Origin: Minicystis rosea
Lineage (GTDB): Bacteria > Myxococcota_A > Polyangia > Polyangiales > Polyangiaceae
Reading direction: 5' to 3'
NCBI GenBank assembly: GCA_001931535.1
Contig: CP016211.1
Location: forward strand, 9,594,377-9,658,376
DNA length: 64,000 nucleotides
The translations under genes and the position numbers were made by a program. The notes beneath the pieces were generated by a model, which had not been told where the DNA came from, did no database searches, and saw only the letters and a program-made list of their open reading frames with translations. This document shows, piece by piece, positions 55,358 through 64,000 of the stretch; position 1 is the first letter of the stretch; each line of letters starts with the position of its first letter.

Positions 55358-58249
55358 CTTGAGCTTCTTCACCGCGTCCACGAGGCCGGCGTCGGCCTTC
55401 TGCCACAAACGGTCCACCGTCGCTTCGAGCGCCGCCGCTTCGTCGGGCTTCCCCGCCGCGCGGCGCAGGGCGGCGAGCTTGAGGCGGGCGATCATGGCGT
55501 CGAGCGCGTGGCCCTCGAGATCGCGCGAGACCATCGCCATCGCGTAGGCGCGGTCGGCCTCGTCGCGCTGGCCGGCGGCGTCGAGCGCGAGCGCGGCGTC
55601 GAGCGCGACGGCGCGGCGCACGTCGAAGGCCGCGTGCACCGCTTCGGTCCACAGCGCCGCGGCCGCGGCGTCGCCGCGCACGGCGCGCACGAGCGGCAGC
55701 ACGGCGAGGCGCGCGCCCTCGCGGAGGAAGCGCTCGCGCTGCTTCTCGGCGTGGGCCTCGCCGCGCTCGAGGGCGGCCGCGAGGATCTTCTTCGCGTCCT
55801 TCGGAGACGCCGCTGCGCGGGCGAGCGCGGCCTCGACGGCGTGGCGCGACGCGCTCCAGTCCAAGGACTCGAGGTCGCCGTTGAGCTTCTCGAGCGCCGC
55901 GATGACCTCGCCGTCGGGCGGCGGGCGCCCGAGCCAGCGACGCGCGAGCGCGATCCGGAACGCGAAGGACGCGCCGCCCGACGGCGTGCCCAGCGCGCGG
56001 AGCCGCTCCATCTCCTGCTGCTCCGCCGCCTCGGCGTCCACGATGCGCCCTTCGAGCTGGAGCGCCGCCGCGCCGAACGCGGCGCTCGTCGAGGAGACGT
56101 CGATCCGCGGATCGCCGCGCCGCCGGCTCGCGAGCTCGCGCGCGGCCTTCGGCGAAAGCGCGACGAGCTCGATCCAGCTCGCCGAGAGATCCATCGTCGC
56201 CGCGTCCATGCTCTTGCCGGAGAGGCCCAGACGCCGGCCGAACGCGAGCGCGGCCCGCGCCTCGTCGAAGTGCCCGGACTCGCCGAGGAAGCGGACCGAC
56301 TCCTCCCCCGCGACGACCTCCGGGAGGAGCGCGCGCGCCTTCGCGAGGTAGCGGCCGTCCCGCTCGAGATCGCGATCGATCCCGCGGCCGATGGCGTTGT
56401 GCAAGGCGAGCAGGCTCTTCGTCGGGAAGCGCTCGCAGAGGCGGTCGAGCACGCCGAAGCCCTCCTCCTGGGCGCCGGCGGCGATGGCGACCGCCGCGTA
56501 GAGGCCGGCCACGTCACCGTCGTCGGGCGCCTCGGCGTAGGCGAGCCGGAGGAGGCGCATGGCCTCCTTGAGCTGATCCGCATGGACGTTGTCGACGATC
56601 GCGAACGTCCCCCGGAGCGCCCGCGCCCGCGCAGGCGGCAGCGCGTCGACGAGCTCGAGCCCGCGCCGGATCGCGGCCTTCGACTCTTCCGTGCGCCGCG
56701 GCCGGACGAGCACGAAGATCATGTGCGACCACGCCGATCCGGGATCGCTCGCGATCAGCGCCTTCACGGATTCGTCGGGGTTCGGCGAGGCGTTGAGCAG
56801 GAGCTCGCGCCACACGCGCTCGATGCGCCGCGCGCCCGCTTCGTCGGCCGCGCCCCACGAGCGCACGTCCACGTCGCGCAGCGGCGGCGGCGAGAGTCGC
56901 TTCGCGAGCCCCGCCGAGGCCGCGACGATGGCGTCGATGGGCGTCGGTCCCCGGCCCTCGGACGCGATCGCGCCGACCGCGAGCTTCACCTGCGCCTCGC
57001 CGGCCGAGAGCTTCACCTCGACCTCGAGCTTGTGGGTGCCCGCGTCGCCCCAGTCGACCCCGATGTGCGTCGCGAGCCGCGCGCACGCCGCGCGCCCGAC
57101 GGCGTGGGCGAGCTCGGGCGTCGCGCCCTCGCCCTCGACCTTCGCGTCCGCGCAGGTGATGGCGCCGACCGTGGCCGTGCGCGGCCCGAGCTTGCCCTGG
57201 CTGTCCACCACGAGCTCGCCGCGCTTCCACGCGACGAAGAGCCCCACGCACACGCCCCCGACGAGGACCACGCCGATGAGCGCGAAGAACCACACGATCG
57301 CCCGCCCCGTCCCGCGCACGACGCGCCGGAGCACGGTGGGCGGCGGCGTCACCACGAGCGACGGCGTCGCCTCCCGCTTGCCGCTCACCGCCGCCGAATC
57401 GGCGAACGGCTCGATCGCGTCGGCGGCCTCGTCGATGGTGGCGAACCGATCCGCGGCGCGCTTCGAAAGCGCGCGCGTCACCGCCTCGGCGACGGGCGCA
57501 GGCAGGTCCGGCACGCGCGTCGCGAGCAACGTCGGCTCGGCGCTCAAGATCTGCGCGAGCAGCGCCACCGAATCGCCCGCGCTCCACGGCGTCGCGCCCG
57601 AGAGCAGCTCGTAGGCCATCACGGCCCACGCAAACTCGTCGGCGCGTCCATCGAGCGGCTCGCCGCGGAGCTGCTCCGGCGCCGCGTAGTGCGGCGTCCC
57701 CACGATCACGCCCGCCGCCGTCAGCGTCGACATCGCCACCGCGCCCGGCTGGGTGGGCGCCGAAGGATCGACGGCCGCCGCCTGTCGCCGCGCGATCCCG
57801 AAGTCGAGCACCTTGGCGGCGCCGTCCTCGCGGATCATCACGTTGTCGGGCTTCACGTCGCGATGGACGATACCCTGCCGGTGGGCCGCGCCGAGCGCGC
57901 GCGCGACGTCGACGAGCCAGCGGATCCGCCGCCCCATCGGCACCGACGCGTCGCCGACCCGCGCGCGCAACGTGGTCCCACGCACGAGCTCCATGGCGAG
58001 GAACGTCGTCCCGTCGACCTCGCCCACGTCGTACATCACCACCGCGTGCGGATGCTGCAGCGCCGCGGCCGCGCGCGCCTCGCGCACCATGCGCTGGTTG
58101 GCGTCGGGATCGGCGCCCGGCGCGATGAGCTTGAGCGCCACCCGCCGCCCGAGGCGCGTATCCGTCGCCTCGTAGACCTCACCCATGCCCCCGCGCCCGA
58201 GGTGGGCCTCGATCACGTAGCGGTCGACCTTCTCGCCGGGCGCCTTCAT
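55355..58249 (-). CDS. Membrane-anchored Ser/Thr protein kinase with large extracytoplasmic domain
   Basis: A 964-residue Hanks-type kinase. The catalytic domain (about 8-270) is complete: GRGGMGEVY (18-26), Lys40 in VALK, HRDVKPDN (129-136), DFG (149-151) and the APEQ region. A transmembrane helix lies near 320-345 and is followed by a C-terminal part of more than 600 residues rich in Ala/Leu/Glu helices, probably TPR-like. That part would be periplasmic if the kinase is inside. Length and layout are typical of myxobacterial kinases that sense envelope or developmental cues. The ATG at 58249 removes a spurious N-terminal extension. A 56-residue membrane protein gene lies 17 bases upstream. 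Confidence 0.92.
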   Translation of the reverse strand: MKAPGEKVDRYVIEAHLGRGGMGEVYEATDTRLGRRVALKLIAPGADPDANQRMVREARAAAALQHPHAVVMYDVGEVDGTTFLAMELVRGTTLRARVGDASVPMGRRIRWLVDVARALGAAHRQGIVHRDVKPDNVMIREDGAAKVLDFGIARRQAAAVDPSAPTQPGAVAMSTLTAAGVIVGTPHYAAPEQLRGEPLDGRADEFAWAVMAYELLSGATPWSAGDSVALLAQILSAEPTLLATRVPDLPAPVAEAVTRALSKRAADRFATIDEAADAIEPFADSAAVSGKREATPSLVVTPPPTVLRRVVRGTGRAIVWFFALIGVVLVGGVCVGLFVAWKRGELVVDSQGKLGPRTATVGAITCADAKVEGEGATPELAHAVGRAACARLATHIGVDWGDAGTHKLEVEVKLSAGEAQVKLAVGAIASEGRGPTPIDAIVAASAGLAKRLSPPPLRDVDVRSWGAADEAGARRIERVWRELLLNASPNPDESVKALIASDPGSAWSHMIFVLVRPRRTEESKAAIRRGLELVDALPPARARALRGTFAIVDNVHADQLKEAMRLLRLAYAEAPDDGDVAGLYAAVAIAAGAQEEGFGVLDRLCERFPTKSLLALHNAIGRGIDRDLERDGRYLAKARALLPEVVAGEESVRFLGESGHFDEARAALAFGRRLGLSGKSMDAATMDLSASWIELVALSPKAARELASRRRGDPRIDVSSTSAAFGAAALQLEGRIVDAEAAEQQEMERLRALGTPSGGASFAFRIALARRWLGRPPPDGEVIAALEKLNGDLESLDWSASRHAVEAALARAAASPKDAKKILAAALERGEAHAEKQRERFLREGARLAVLPLVRAVRGDAAAAALWTEAVHAAFDVRRAVALDAALALDAAGQRDEADRAYAMAMVSRDLEGHALDAMIARLKLAALRRAAGKPDEAAALEATVDRLWQKADAGLVDAVKKLK

Positions 58250-58265
58250 GGCATCGCGGCCGAGC

Positions 58266-58436
58266 CTACCCCAACGGTCGCCTCGGTGGACGAACGTGCG
58301 CGTACCGCTCCTGCCCCTCGTCCCAGCGCCTCGCCAAAAACGCCGCCCCAAGAAGCGCTGACGCCGACGCCACCCCGATCGGCGCCGACGCCTGCTCCCT
58401 CGCGGCTCGCCTGCCCCGCCCCTTCTTCCGTGCCAT
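58266..58436 (-). CDS. Small membrane protein upstream of the kinase
   Basis: A 56-residue protein with a highly basic N-terminus (MARKKGRGRRAARE) and one hydrophobic segment (PIGVASASALLGAAFLA), so N-in orientation is likely. A strong ribosome-binding site GGAGG lies 5 bases before the ATG. The gene ends 16 bases before the kinase start, so both are probably on one transcript; a role as a kinase partner is plausible but unproven. On the other side a divergent gene starts 37 bases away. Confidence 0.6.
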   Translation of the reverse strand: MARKKGRGRRAAREQASAPIGVASASALLGAAFLARRWDEGQERYAHVRPPRRPLG

Positions 58437-58473
58437 CCTGACCTCCGTACTCCAACCCCCCGAGGGAGGGACC

Positions 58474-59160
58474 ATGGCCAAGACCACGTACCAGACCTAC
58501 ACCGACGAGACCTCCATCGACACGTACCGCACCGATTTCATCCACCGCGGCGCCATGTGCGGGGCGCTCGCCAAACGCTATCCCGATCTCGCGTCCGTCG
58601 GCGCCGAGGCCGACGCGATCGTCGGTCAGCTCGACGCGCGGCGCGCCGCCCTCCAGCAGGCCGAGGACGATCAGATCCGCGCCCGCGCCGTGGAGGACGC
58701 GGAGAAGCTCGATGTCATCGACGTCTACACGGAGCTGCGCCGCACGCTCGCGGTCAAGGGAGACGTCACGGCGCTCCTACCCGACGCGCCGTCGACGCTC
58801 GGGCGCCTCGGCGCGAAGAGCTTCGGCGAGCGCGCGGACCAGGCCGTCGCGAACTTGAACGCGCTGCCGGACGGCGATCCGGTGAAGGCCACGCTGCTCC
58901 CGAAGCTCAAGCTCGAGCTGGACGGTTTTCACGAAGCAGACCTCGCCGAGGACGCGGTCCGGGCCAACCTCCAGAGCGGCCGGACGGCGCTGGTCCTTTA
59001 CAAGACCGAGCTCACGCAGGCGCGCGAAGCGCAGCTCGGCACCATCCAGAACATCCTGCGCGATCGCGAGAAGACCGCCCAGTTCACGCTCCCGTGGCGC
59101 AAGGCCACGAAGGCGACGGCGGAGGAGCCGGCCCCGGCGCCCTCTCCGGTCCACCCGTAG
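58474..59160 (+). CDS. Hypothetical helical cytosolic protein
   Basis: A 228-residue protein with GAGGGAGG shortly before the ATG. It is predicted to be nearly all alpha-helical, rich in Ala, Asp, Leu and Gln, without signal peptide or membrane segments. Segments such as LDARRAALQQAEDDQIRARA suggest coiled coils; the last 30 residues are Pro/Ala-rich and disordered. I do not recognise it. It is divergent from the kinase operon with only 37 bases between the start codons, so its promoter must overlap the small membrane gene. Confidence 0.75.
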   Translation: MAKTTYQTYTDETSIDTYRTDFIHRGAMCGALAKRYPDLASVGAEADAIVGQLDARRAALQQAEDDQIRARAVEDAEKLDVIDVYTELRRTLAVKGDVTALLPDAPSTLGRLGAKSFGERADQAVANLNALPDGDPVKATLLPKLKLELDGFHEADLAEDAVRANLQSGRTALVLYKTELTQAREAQLGTIQNILRDREKTAQFTLPWRKATKATAEEPAPAPSPVHP

Positions 59161-59555
59161 CCCGTCTCTCGACGCCCCGATGACGCAGGCTCCTCCTCGG
59201 AGCCCCGAGCCGACGACCTGCGTCGTCGCGGCGCGGAATGCAGACGTCCGCGCCCCGCGCCGCGGCGACGAGCGCACGAGATCAGGCGCCTGCGCGCGCT
59301 CCCACGGACGTGCAGGGGGCATCCTCGGGTACCCGAGGACGCCGTCGCGGCGGCGCAGACAAGTCCACCCCACCTCCACGGCGCGCGCCTCGCCGCCGAG
59401 GAGACGTGCTCGGATGGCCGAGCACGCGCTCGCGCTCCCGCGAACATCGCGCTCGGCCACCTGAGCGACCTCCCGCACATTCCCGGAAGCCCGCGCCCAT
59501 CGCGCCGTTGTCGTGTCTTTACCGGCCCGACCGCTCTACCATCCGCGACCCAAGC
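59161..59555. other. Intergenic region with three palindromes
   Basis: No gene is supported. It contains GGCTCC/GGAGCC (59188-59204), likely the terminator of the upstream gene; an 18-base perfect palindrome TCCTCGGGTACCCGAGGA (59322-59339); and CGTGCTCGG/CCGAGCACG (59405-59426). The frame of the following gene is open through this stretch but has the composition of a non-coding region. Confidence 0.5.
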
Positions 59556-62500
59556 GTGCCCCTCCGACTCCTCGATGTCCGTGAAGGCGAGTGGCCGAGC
59601 GTCGCGCCGGCGTTGTCCCTCGCGTTCCTCACGGTGGGCGCGCAGACGCTGGCCACCATCGCCGCCGACACGCTCTTCGTCTCGGCCTTCGATCTCGGCC
59701 GGCTCTCGGGCTTCTACGTCGTCACGTCGCTCCTCCGCGTGGGCGTGTCGCTCGGGTACGGCGCGGTGGCCGAGCGCGCGCCCGGCGTGCGCGCCGAGAC
59801 GGGCCTCCTCGCCCTCACCGCTTCGGCCACGCTCGCCGCGGGCCTGCTCGCGCACGGCGCCGCGCCGCCGCTGCTCTACGTCCTGTGCGTCGTCTTGCAG
59901 CTCCTGCCCACGCTGCTGCCGCTCGTCGCCATGAACGCGGCCATGGACTGCTTCCACGCGCGGCAGGCCAAGCGCTTGCTCCCGCTCGTCGCCGCGGCCG
60001 CCACGCTCGGCGCCATCGCGGTGGGCGGCGTCGCGCAGATCGTCGCCGTCACGCTGGGCACGCCCGCGTTGCTCTTCCTCTCGGCCGCGCTCTGCCTCGG
60101 CGCGGCCCCGCTCCCCGCGGCCCTCGCCGCGCGCGCCGCTGCGACCGATGCGCCGAAGCTGTTGCCCGCGCGCACGTCACAGGCTCCCGTCGCGCCCAAG
60201 ACGGCTGGGTTCTTCGCCTCGATCGCCGAAGGCCTGCGCGATCTCGGATCGGTCCCCGTCGTGCGCATCTTCGCGGTGAGCGCGCTGCTCGCCGCGGCGG
60301 CCACCAACTTCGTCGACTTCGCCTTCAAGGCGGCGCTCAAGGCCCGCTATGGCCGCGACGAGATGGCGGCCTTCCTCGGCAGCGTCAACCTCGTCACCGA
60401 GGCCATCGTCCTCTTCGCGCAGCTCTTCGTCACCAGTCGATTCCTCGGTCGTTTCGGCATTCGCGCCGCGCTCCAAGCGCGCCCCGCGACGCTCCTCGTG
60501 CTCGCCCCGGCCGTGGCCCTCCCCGGCGTCGCGCCGGCCACGGCGGCCAAGCTCGCGGAGACCTCGCTGCGCATGGCCATCTCCGGCGCCGTCTCCGATC
60601 TGCTCCTCGCGCCCACGCCCTCACGCATGCGCACGCGCGTGAAGCTCTTCGCCAAGAGCGCGGCCGCGCCCGTGGGCTCGCTCGTCTCGGGCCTCCTGCT
60701 CGCGCTCTTCGGTGACGCCGGCCCGCCGCGCGCCGCGCTCGCGGCCTTGCTCTTCGTGACGGCGGCGCTCTCCGTCGTCGCGCTCCTCGGCGTGCGCCGC
60801 GCCTACACCAGCGCGCTCGCGGAGGCGCTCGGCGAAGGCCGCGTCACCCTCGACGTCTCGCCCGCGACGGCCGAGCTCCTCCGCGGCGAGCTCCGCCGTC
60901 TCCTCGAATCCGCGGTGCGCGCAGGCGACGACGAGCGCGCCGCCCGTCTCGTCTCGGTGATGAGCGATCGCCTCTTCCGCCTCGAAGACCTCGCGCCCGC
61001 GCTCGCCCCCGGCGCGCCCGCGGCCACCACGCGCGAAGCCACGCGCGCCGCGCTCCGCCTCGTGCGCACGGGCGAAGGCGACGCGCTCCTCGCGATGCTC
61101 CCCCCCAGCGACGACGACGCGCTCGAGCGCGACACCCTCGCCGCCGCCCGCGCCACCGCGGCGAAGGTCGCGCGCGCGCGCATCGATCGCGCCCTCGATC
61201 GCGGCCGATCCGGCGACGGCGAAGTCCCCGCCGGCCTCTGGGCCGAAGCCTTGTGCGCGCTCGCCGCCGACGAGAAGGACGCCGCCGTCAAACAGCTCCG
61301 CAAAGCGGCGCTCGGCCCCGACTCGCCGCGCCGCGCCGCCGCCATCCGCGCGCTCGGCGATCTCGGCGAGGGCCGCGCGGAGACCGAGATCCTCCGCGGC
61401 CTCGGCTCCAACGATCCCACCGTCTACGCCGAGGCCGCGCGCGCCGCCGTTCGCATCCAGGCCGCGGGCGCGGTGCCCACGTTGATCAGCAACCTCGAGA
61501 CCGGCGTCCAAGTCCGCTCCACCATGCGCGCGCTCGCGCTGGCCGGCCCGAGCGCCGTGGCCGCGCTCCTGGCCGCGCTCCCCACCACGCGCGGCGAGGG
61601 CGCGTTCCGCACCGCGGTCGCCGGCGGCCGTGGCATCGCGGGCACCGTGCGCGCCGCACGCATCCTCGCGCGGCTCGGCCCCGGTGCGTGCCAGCGCGCC
61701 CTCGATCGCTTCGGCGAGCTCGGCTTCCGCGCGCGCAGCGCCGTCGCCCGCGCCCTCGCCACCGTCCCTCCCGAGACCGCGCGCGCCCTCGATCGCGGCC
61801 GCATCGAAGGCGCGATGTCCTTGACCCTCGCTTACGGCGAGATGCTCCTCCGCGCCTATCCCGCCGCGCGCCCCGGCCTCCTCAAGGACGAGCTCCGCCA
61901 CCGCATCGACGAGACCTCGCATCGCATCCTCGACCTCGCCTCCGTCAGCGAGAGCCGCGACCTCATCGCCCGCGCGCGCGCCGCGCTCACCAAGGACGCG
62001 CGTGATCGCGGCAACGCCCTCGAGCTCTTGGAGAACGTCCTCCCGAGCGGCTTCGCGGCGCGCGTCGTCACGCTCCTCGAGCAAGGGGAGAAGGCCGCTC
62101 CGCCGGGCCCTGCGCCCGCGTTCGACGGCTGGCTGGCCAAGTGCGAGAAATTCGACGCCGCTGCGCTACGCTCCGACGACCCGATGCTCGGCGTCCTCGA
62201 AAAGCTGGTCACGCTCCGCGAAGCTCCGCTCTTCCGCGGCCTCTCCGGCGAGGAGCTCTACCCCGTCGGCGAGATCGCCCAGATCATCGTCCACGCCCCC
62301 GGCGATCTCGTCGTGCGCCAGGGCGACCCCGGCGACGCGCTCTTCGTCGTCTCCAAGGGCACCCTGCGCGTGCAGAAGGACGACAAGGTCCTCAGCGAAA
62401 TCAGCCGCGGCGCCGTCTTCGGCGAGATGGCCCTCCTCGACGGCGCCCCGCGCGCCGCCACCGTCGAAGCCGTCACCGACGCCGAGCTCCTCCGCGTCCC

Positions 62501-62594
62501 TCGCAGCGAGTTCGAAGCCCTCCTCGACGAGTCGCCCGAGATCGCCCGCGCCGTCATCCGCCTCCTCCTCGGCTACGTCCGCGGCCAGCGCTGA
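59556..62594 (+). CDS. Transporter-HEAT-cyclic nucleotide-binding fusion
   Basis: A 1012-residue three-part protein. Residues 1 to about 430 form a polytopic membrane domain with about 10-12 helices, resembling MFS or ATP/ADP (NTT-type) carriers (LSLAFLTVGAQTLATIAADTL, RLLPLVAAAATLGAIAVGG). The middle (about 450-870) is a long alpha-solenoid with HEAT-like repeats, such as RRAAAIRALGDLGEGRAETE. The C-terminus (about 890-1012) is a cyclic nucleotide-binding domain with RGLSGEELYPVGEIA, VRQGDPGDALFVVSKG and FGEMALLDGAPRAATVEA. GTG 59556 is chosen because homologous hydrophobic sequence begins soon after it. Its activity and ligand are unknown. Confidence 0.85.
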   Translation: MPLRLLDVREGEWPSVAPALSLAFLTVGAQTLATIAADTLFVSAFDLGRLSGFYVVTSLLRVGVSLGYGAVAERAPGVRAETGLLALTASATLAAGLLAHGAAPPLLYVLCVVLQLLPTLLPLVAMNAAMDCFHARQAKRLLPLVAAAATLGAIAVGGVAQIVAVTLGTPALLFLSAALCLGAAPLPAALAARAAATDAPKLLPARTSQAPVAPKTAGFFASIAEGLRDLGSVPVVRIFAVSALLAAAATNFVDFAFKAALKARYGRDEMAAFLGSVNLVTEAIVLFAQLFVTSRFLGRFGIRAALQARPATLLVLAPAVALPGVAPATAAKLAETSLRMAISGAVSDLLLAPTPSRMRTRVKLFAKSAAAPVGSLVSGLLLALFGDAGPPRAALAALLFVTAALSVVALLGVRRAYTSALAEALGEGRVTLDVSPATAELLRGELRRLLESAVRAGDDERAARLVSVMSDRLFRLEDLAPALAPGAPAATTREATRAALRLVRTGEGDALLAMLPPSDDDALERDTLAAARATAAKVARARIDRALDRGRSGDGEVPAGLWAEALCALAADEKDAAVKQLRKAALGPDSPRRAAAIRALGDLGEGRAETEILRGLGSNDPTVYAEAARAAVRIQAAGAVPTLISNLETGVQVRSTMRALALAGPSAVAALLAALPTTRGEGAFRTAVAGGRGIAGTVRAARILARLGPGACQRALDRFGELGFRARSAVARALATVPPETARALDRGRIEGAMSLTLAYGEMLLRAYPAARPGLLKDELRHRIDETSHRILDLASVSESRDLIARARAALTKDARDRGNALELLENVLPSGFAARVVTLLEQGEKAAPPGPAPAFDGWLAKCEKFDAAALRSDDPMLGVLEKLVTLREAPLFRGLSGEELYPVGEIAQIIVHAPGDLVVRQGDPGDALFVVSKGTLRVQKDDKVLSEISRGAVFGEMALLDGAPRAATVEAVTDAELLRVPRSEFEALLDESPEIARAVIRLLLGYVRGQR

Positions 62595-62606
62595 GCGTCG
62601 CCCCGC

Positions 62607-63197
62607 TCATCCATCGAGCAACCGATCGACGAGCTTGCGCGCGAGCCGCGCCGCGTCGCCCGGCCCGATCGCATCGCTCATCATCCCCACGCGCAGCGCC
62701 CCCTCCAGAAACACCACCACGCTCGTCGCCACGTCACGCGCGCCGCGCCGCCGCGCCGGAGGCAGCGCCCGCGCCACCTCGGCCCGCAGCCGCTCCACCG
62801 CGCGCTCCGTGAGCACGGCCGTCAGCGCCCGCACGTCGTCGCGCCGCGCCGCCGCCGCACCGATCGCCGCCCACGCCCGCACCGCCTCCGTGTCCGCCCC
62901 TTCGTCACGCGCGAGCCACGCGTCGCCGAGCGCATGCACCCGCGCCCGCGCGTCCTCCCCCGCCGCGCGGAGCCGCGCCTCCGCCCGCACTTCGAGCCGC
63001 AGCCCGAGCCGCTCCACCGCGAGCGGCAAGATCTCGTCCTTGCTCGCGAAGTGATAGTGCACGAGCCCCGGCGACAGCGCCGCCGCCGCCGCGATCGCCG
63101 GCACCGTCGCCTCCTCCAGCCCCACGGCGGCCACGACGGCAATCATCGCATCCGCGATCTGCGCCCGCCTCGCCTCGGTGTTCTTCGGTCGACCCAC
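62607..63197 (-). CDS. TetR family transcriptional regulator
   Basis: A 196-residue TetR/AcrR-type repressor with N-terminal HTH (EEATVPAIAAAAALSPGLVHYHF) and a ligand-binding helical C-terminus. Wording of the recognition helix, SPGLVHYHFASKDEIL, is close to BetI-like regulators. It converges on the transporter fusion gene with only 12 bases between stop codons, so it is unlikely to be its operon partner. The target is not apparent from the sequence. Confidence 0.9.
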   Translation of the reverse strand: MGRPKNTEARRAQIADAMIAVVAAVGLEEATVPAIAAAAALSPGLVHYHFASKDEILPLAVERLGLRLEVRAEARLRAAGEDARARVHALGDAWLARDEGADTEAVRAWAAIGAAAARRDDVRALTAVLTERAVERLRAEVARALPPARRRGARDVATSVVVFLEGALRVGMMSDAIGPGDAARLARKLVDRLLDG

Positions 63198-63363
63198 GGC
63201 CCAGAGCCTACACCGTCCCCCTTGCCTTCATCGTTTCCTGAGTCCATAACCAATAAACTCGAAACGGGCTCGCCACTGCCGCGCATGGATCGCCTTCATC
63301 CGCGGCCATTCGCGGCATCGGCATCGTTTTGTTTCCTGACCCATCCACCAGGAAAGAATCGCC

Positions 63364-63870
63364 ATGTACATCTCGGCACGCGCCGCCCGGGTTGTCCTCC
63401 GCGGTCACGACATGACAGCCGCCACGAGCCTGCTCGCAGGGGGCATCGTCGGAGTGCCGATCGTCTCGGCCCTGGTGTCCTGGAGGCTCGGCGTCGGCGG
63501 GTTTGATGAGGCTCTTGTCGCAGCCGTCGTCGTGTGGATCGTGCTCACGGTGGGCTGCCGCTACCGGCTCGTGGTCGACGGCAAGGGCAGCCGGCTCACG
63601 CGCACCCTCCTCGGCGTCCCCTGGTCATGGCGCTCCTTCGGCCGTCGCCCGCGAGTGGCCGCGGACATCGGCTGGGACTTCGACGAGCTCGTCATCGTCC
63701 AAGATCACCCGTGCCCCGAACGCTTCGCCGTGATGGATGCGAGCTTCTACGGGTGGTCGTTCGAAGACTGCGACGCCACCGCCGGCCTCGCCAACCGCGA
63801 GATCGATCGCATCACCATCCCCAAAGCCCCGCCTGGTCCCCCGTACCGTTCGCCGCCCGTCCTGAGCTAA
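63364..63870 (+). CDS. Hypothetical two-helix membrane protein
   Basis: A 168-residue protein with two hydrophobic helices (about 20-40, LLAGGIVGVPIVSALVS, and about 48-64, LVAAVVVWIVLTVGC). A cytosolic domain follows with WRSFGRRPRV and the acidic, Trp/Phe-rich ASFYGWSFEDCDATAG. Family unknown. The ATG at 63364 is preceded by a modest GAAAGAA site. The stop codon lies inside the terminator hairpin. Confidence 0.65.
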   Translation: MYISARAARVVLRGHDMTAATSLLAGGIVGVPIVSALVSWRLGVGGFDEALVAAVVVWIVLTVGCRYRLVVDGKGSRLTRTLLGVPWSWRSFGRRPRVAADIGWDFDELVIVQDHPCPERFAVMDASFYGWSFEDCDATAGLANREIDRITIPKAPPGPPYRSPPVLS

Positions 63871-63898
63871 ATCAGCGGTCAAACGCTCGCTGATTTAG
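63867..63898. terminator. Bidirectional hairpin containing both stop codons
   Basis: CTAAATCAGCG and CGCTGATTTAG form a perfect 11-bp stem around a 10-base loop. The left arm includes the TAA of the 63364 gene, and the right arm includes the TAA (as TTA) of the convergent gene at 63895. Confidence 0.8.
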
Positions 63899-64000
63899 AT
63901 CCGCCCGATGAACCCGAGCTGGCTGAGCAGCGCCGCATCGGTGCTGCTGCCCGTTCGATTCACGCCGTAGAGCAGCCCCGGCCGCACGTTGAGCGACATG
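63895..64000 (-). CDS. C-terminal end of a truncated gene, possibly an outer-membrane protein
   Basis: The last 34 codons of a minus-strand gene whose start lies beyond the window: SLNVRPGLLYGVNRTG, then LLSQLGFIGRI and a stop. Alternating hydrophobic and polar residues and the terminal hydrophobic strand suggest a beta-strand end, as in outer-membrane barrel proteins, but too little is visible to decide. Confidence 0.45.
   Translation of the reverse strand, partial: MSLNVRPGLLYGVNRTGSSTDAALLSQLGFIGRI

Noticed and set aside
59238..59555. Upstream extension of the transporter fusion gene
   Set aside because: The extra 106 residues are Arg/Pro-rich and span palindromes; hydrophobic coding sequence starts just after GTG 59556.

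Overview
The window is GC-rich, densely coding DNA that looks like chromosome of a predatory or soil myxobacterium (Myxococcota, probably Polyangiales). The grounds are inference from content: many short-signal lipoproteins, a Cys-rich repeat lipoprotein, a Ser/Thr kinase with a large C-terminal extension, a receiver protein with an Ala/Pro-rich tail, a B12-dependent ribonucleotide reductase, and core genes scattered singly. I saw no tRNA, rRNA, CRISPR array or insertion sequence.

Layout. 1-3.3 kb: the 3' part of a very large fusion (AAA+ ATPase, Cas4/RecB-type nuclease, FtsK-type motor). 3.5-10 kb: class II ribonucleotide reductase nrdJ, divergent from RNase J plus a CHAD-domain protein, with DnaA-box-like and GTTCAG motifs between them. 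10-15 kb: three cysteine-containing lipoproteins, a 40-residue very basic protein and alanine racemase. 15-29 kb: an orphan TssM/IcmF, a metallophosphoesterase, pyrH, rpoZ, a methyltransferase, a Fur regulator, a frameshifted extensin-like gene, hrcA, a pseudouridine synthase and a receiver protein, separated by unusually structured intergenic repeats.

29.4-38 kb: a nine-gene co-directional operon predicted to build, activate and transfer an unusual 3-deoxy-ulosonic acid (sialic-acid-like) sugar. It holds a flippase-like membrane protein, a GT-B transferase, a SpsF-type cytidylyltransferase, a split transketolase, a class III aminotransferase, an SDR oxidoreductase, a KdsC-type phosphatase and a NeuB-type synthase that is short and lacks the usual C-terminal domain. 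It is followed by a sterol-desaturase-family oxygenase and an MMPL/RND lipid exporter. This is the best candidate for an undescribed pathway.

41.9-64 kb: lipoproteins, a pseudokinase, ComF, a GYF_2-domain protein, a second pseudouridine synthase, a copper monooxygenase-like lipoprotein, a large Ser/Thr kinase with a small membrane protein upstream, a transporter-HEAT-cyclic nucleotide-binding fusion, a TetR regulator and a truncated gene at the right edge.

A recurring theme is structured DNA immediately 3' of genes: a 54-bp double-hairpin unit after alr, tssM and rpoZ in the same orientation relative to each gene; a 41-bp tandem array between convergent genes; three palindromes after hrcA with compensatory changes; and a five-copy element whose last copy contains the stop codon of the kinase gene.
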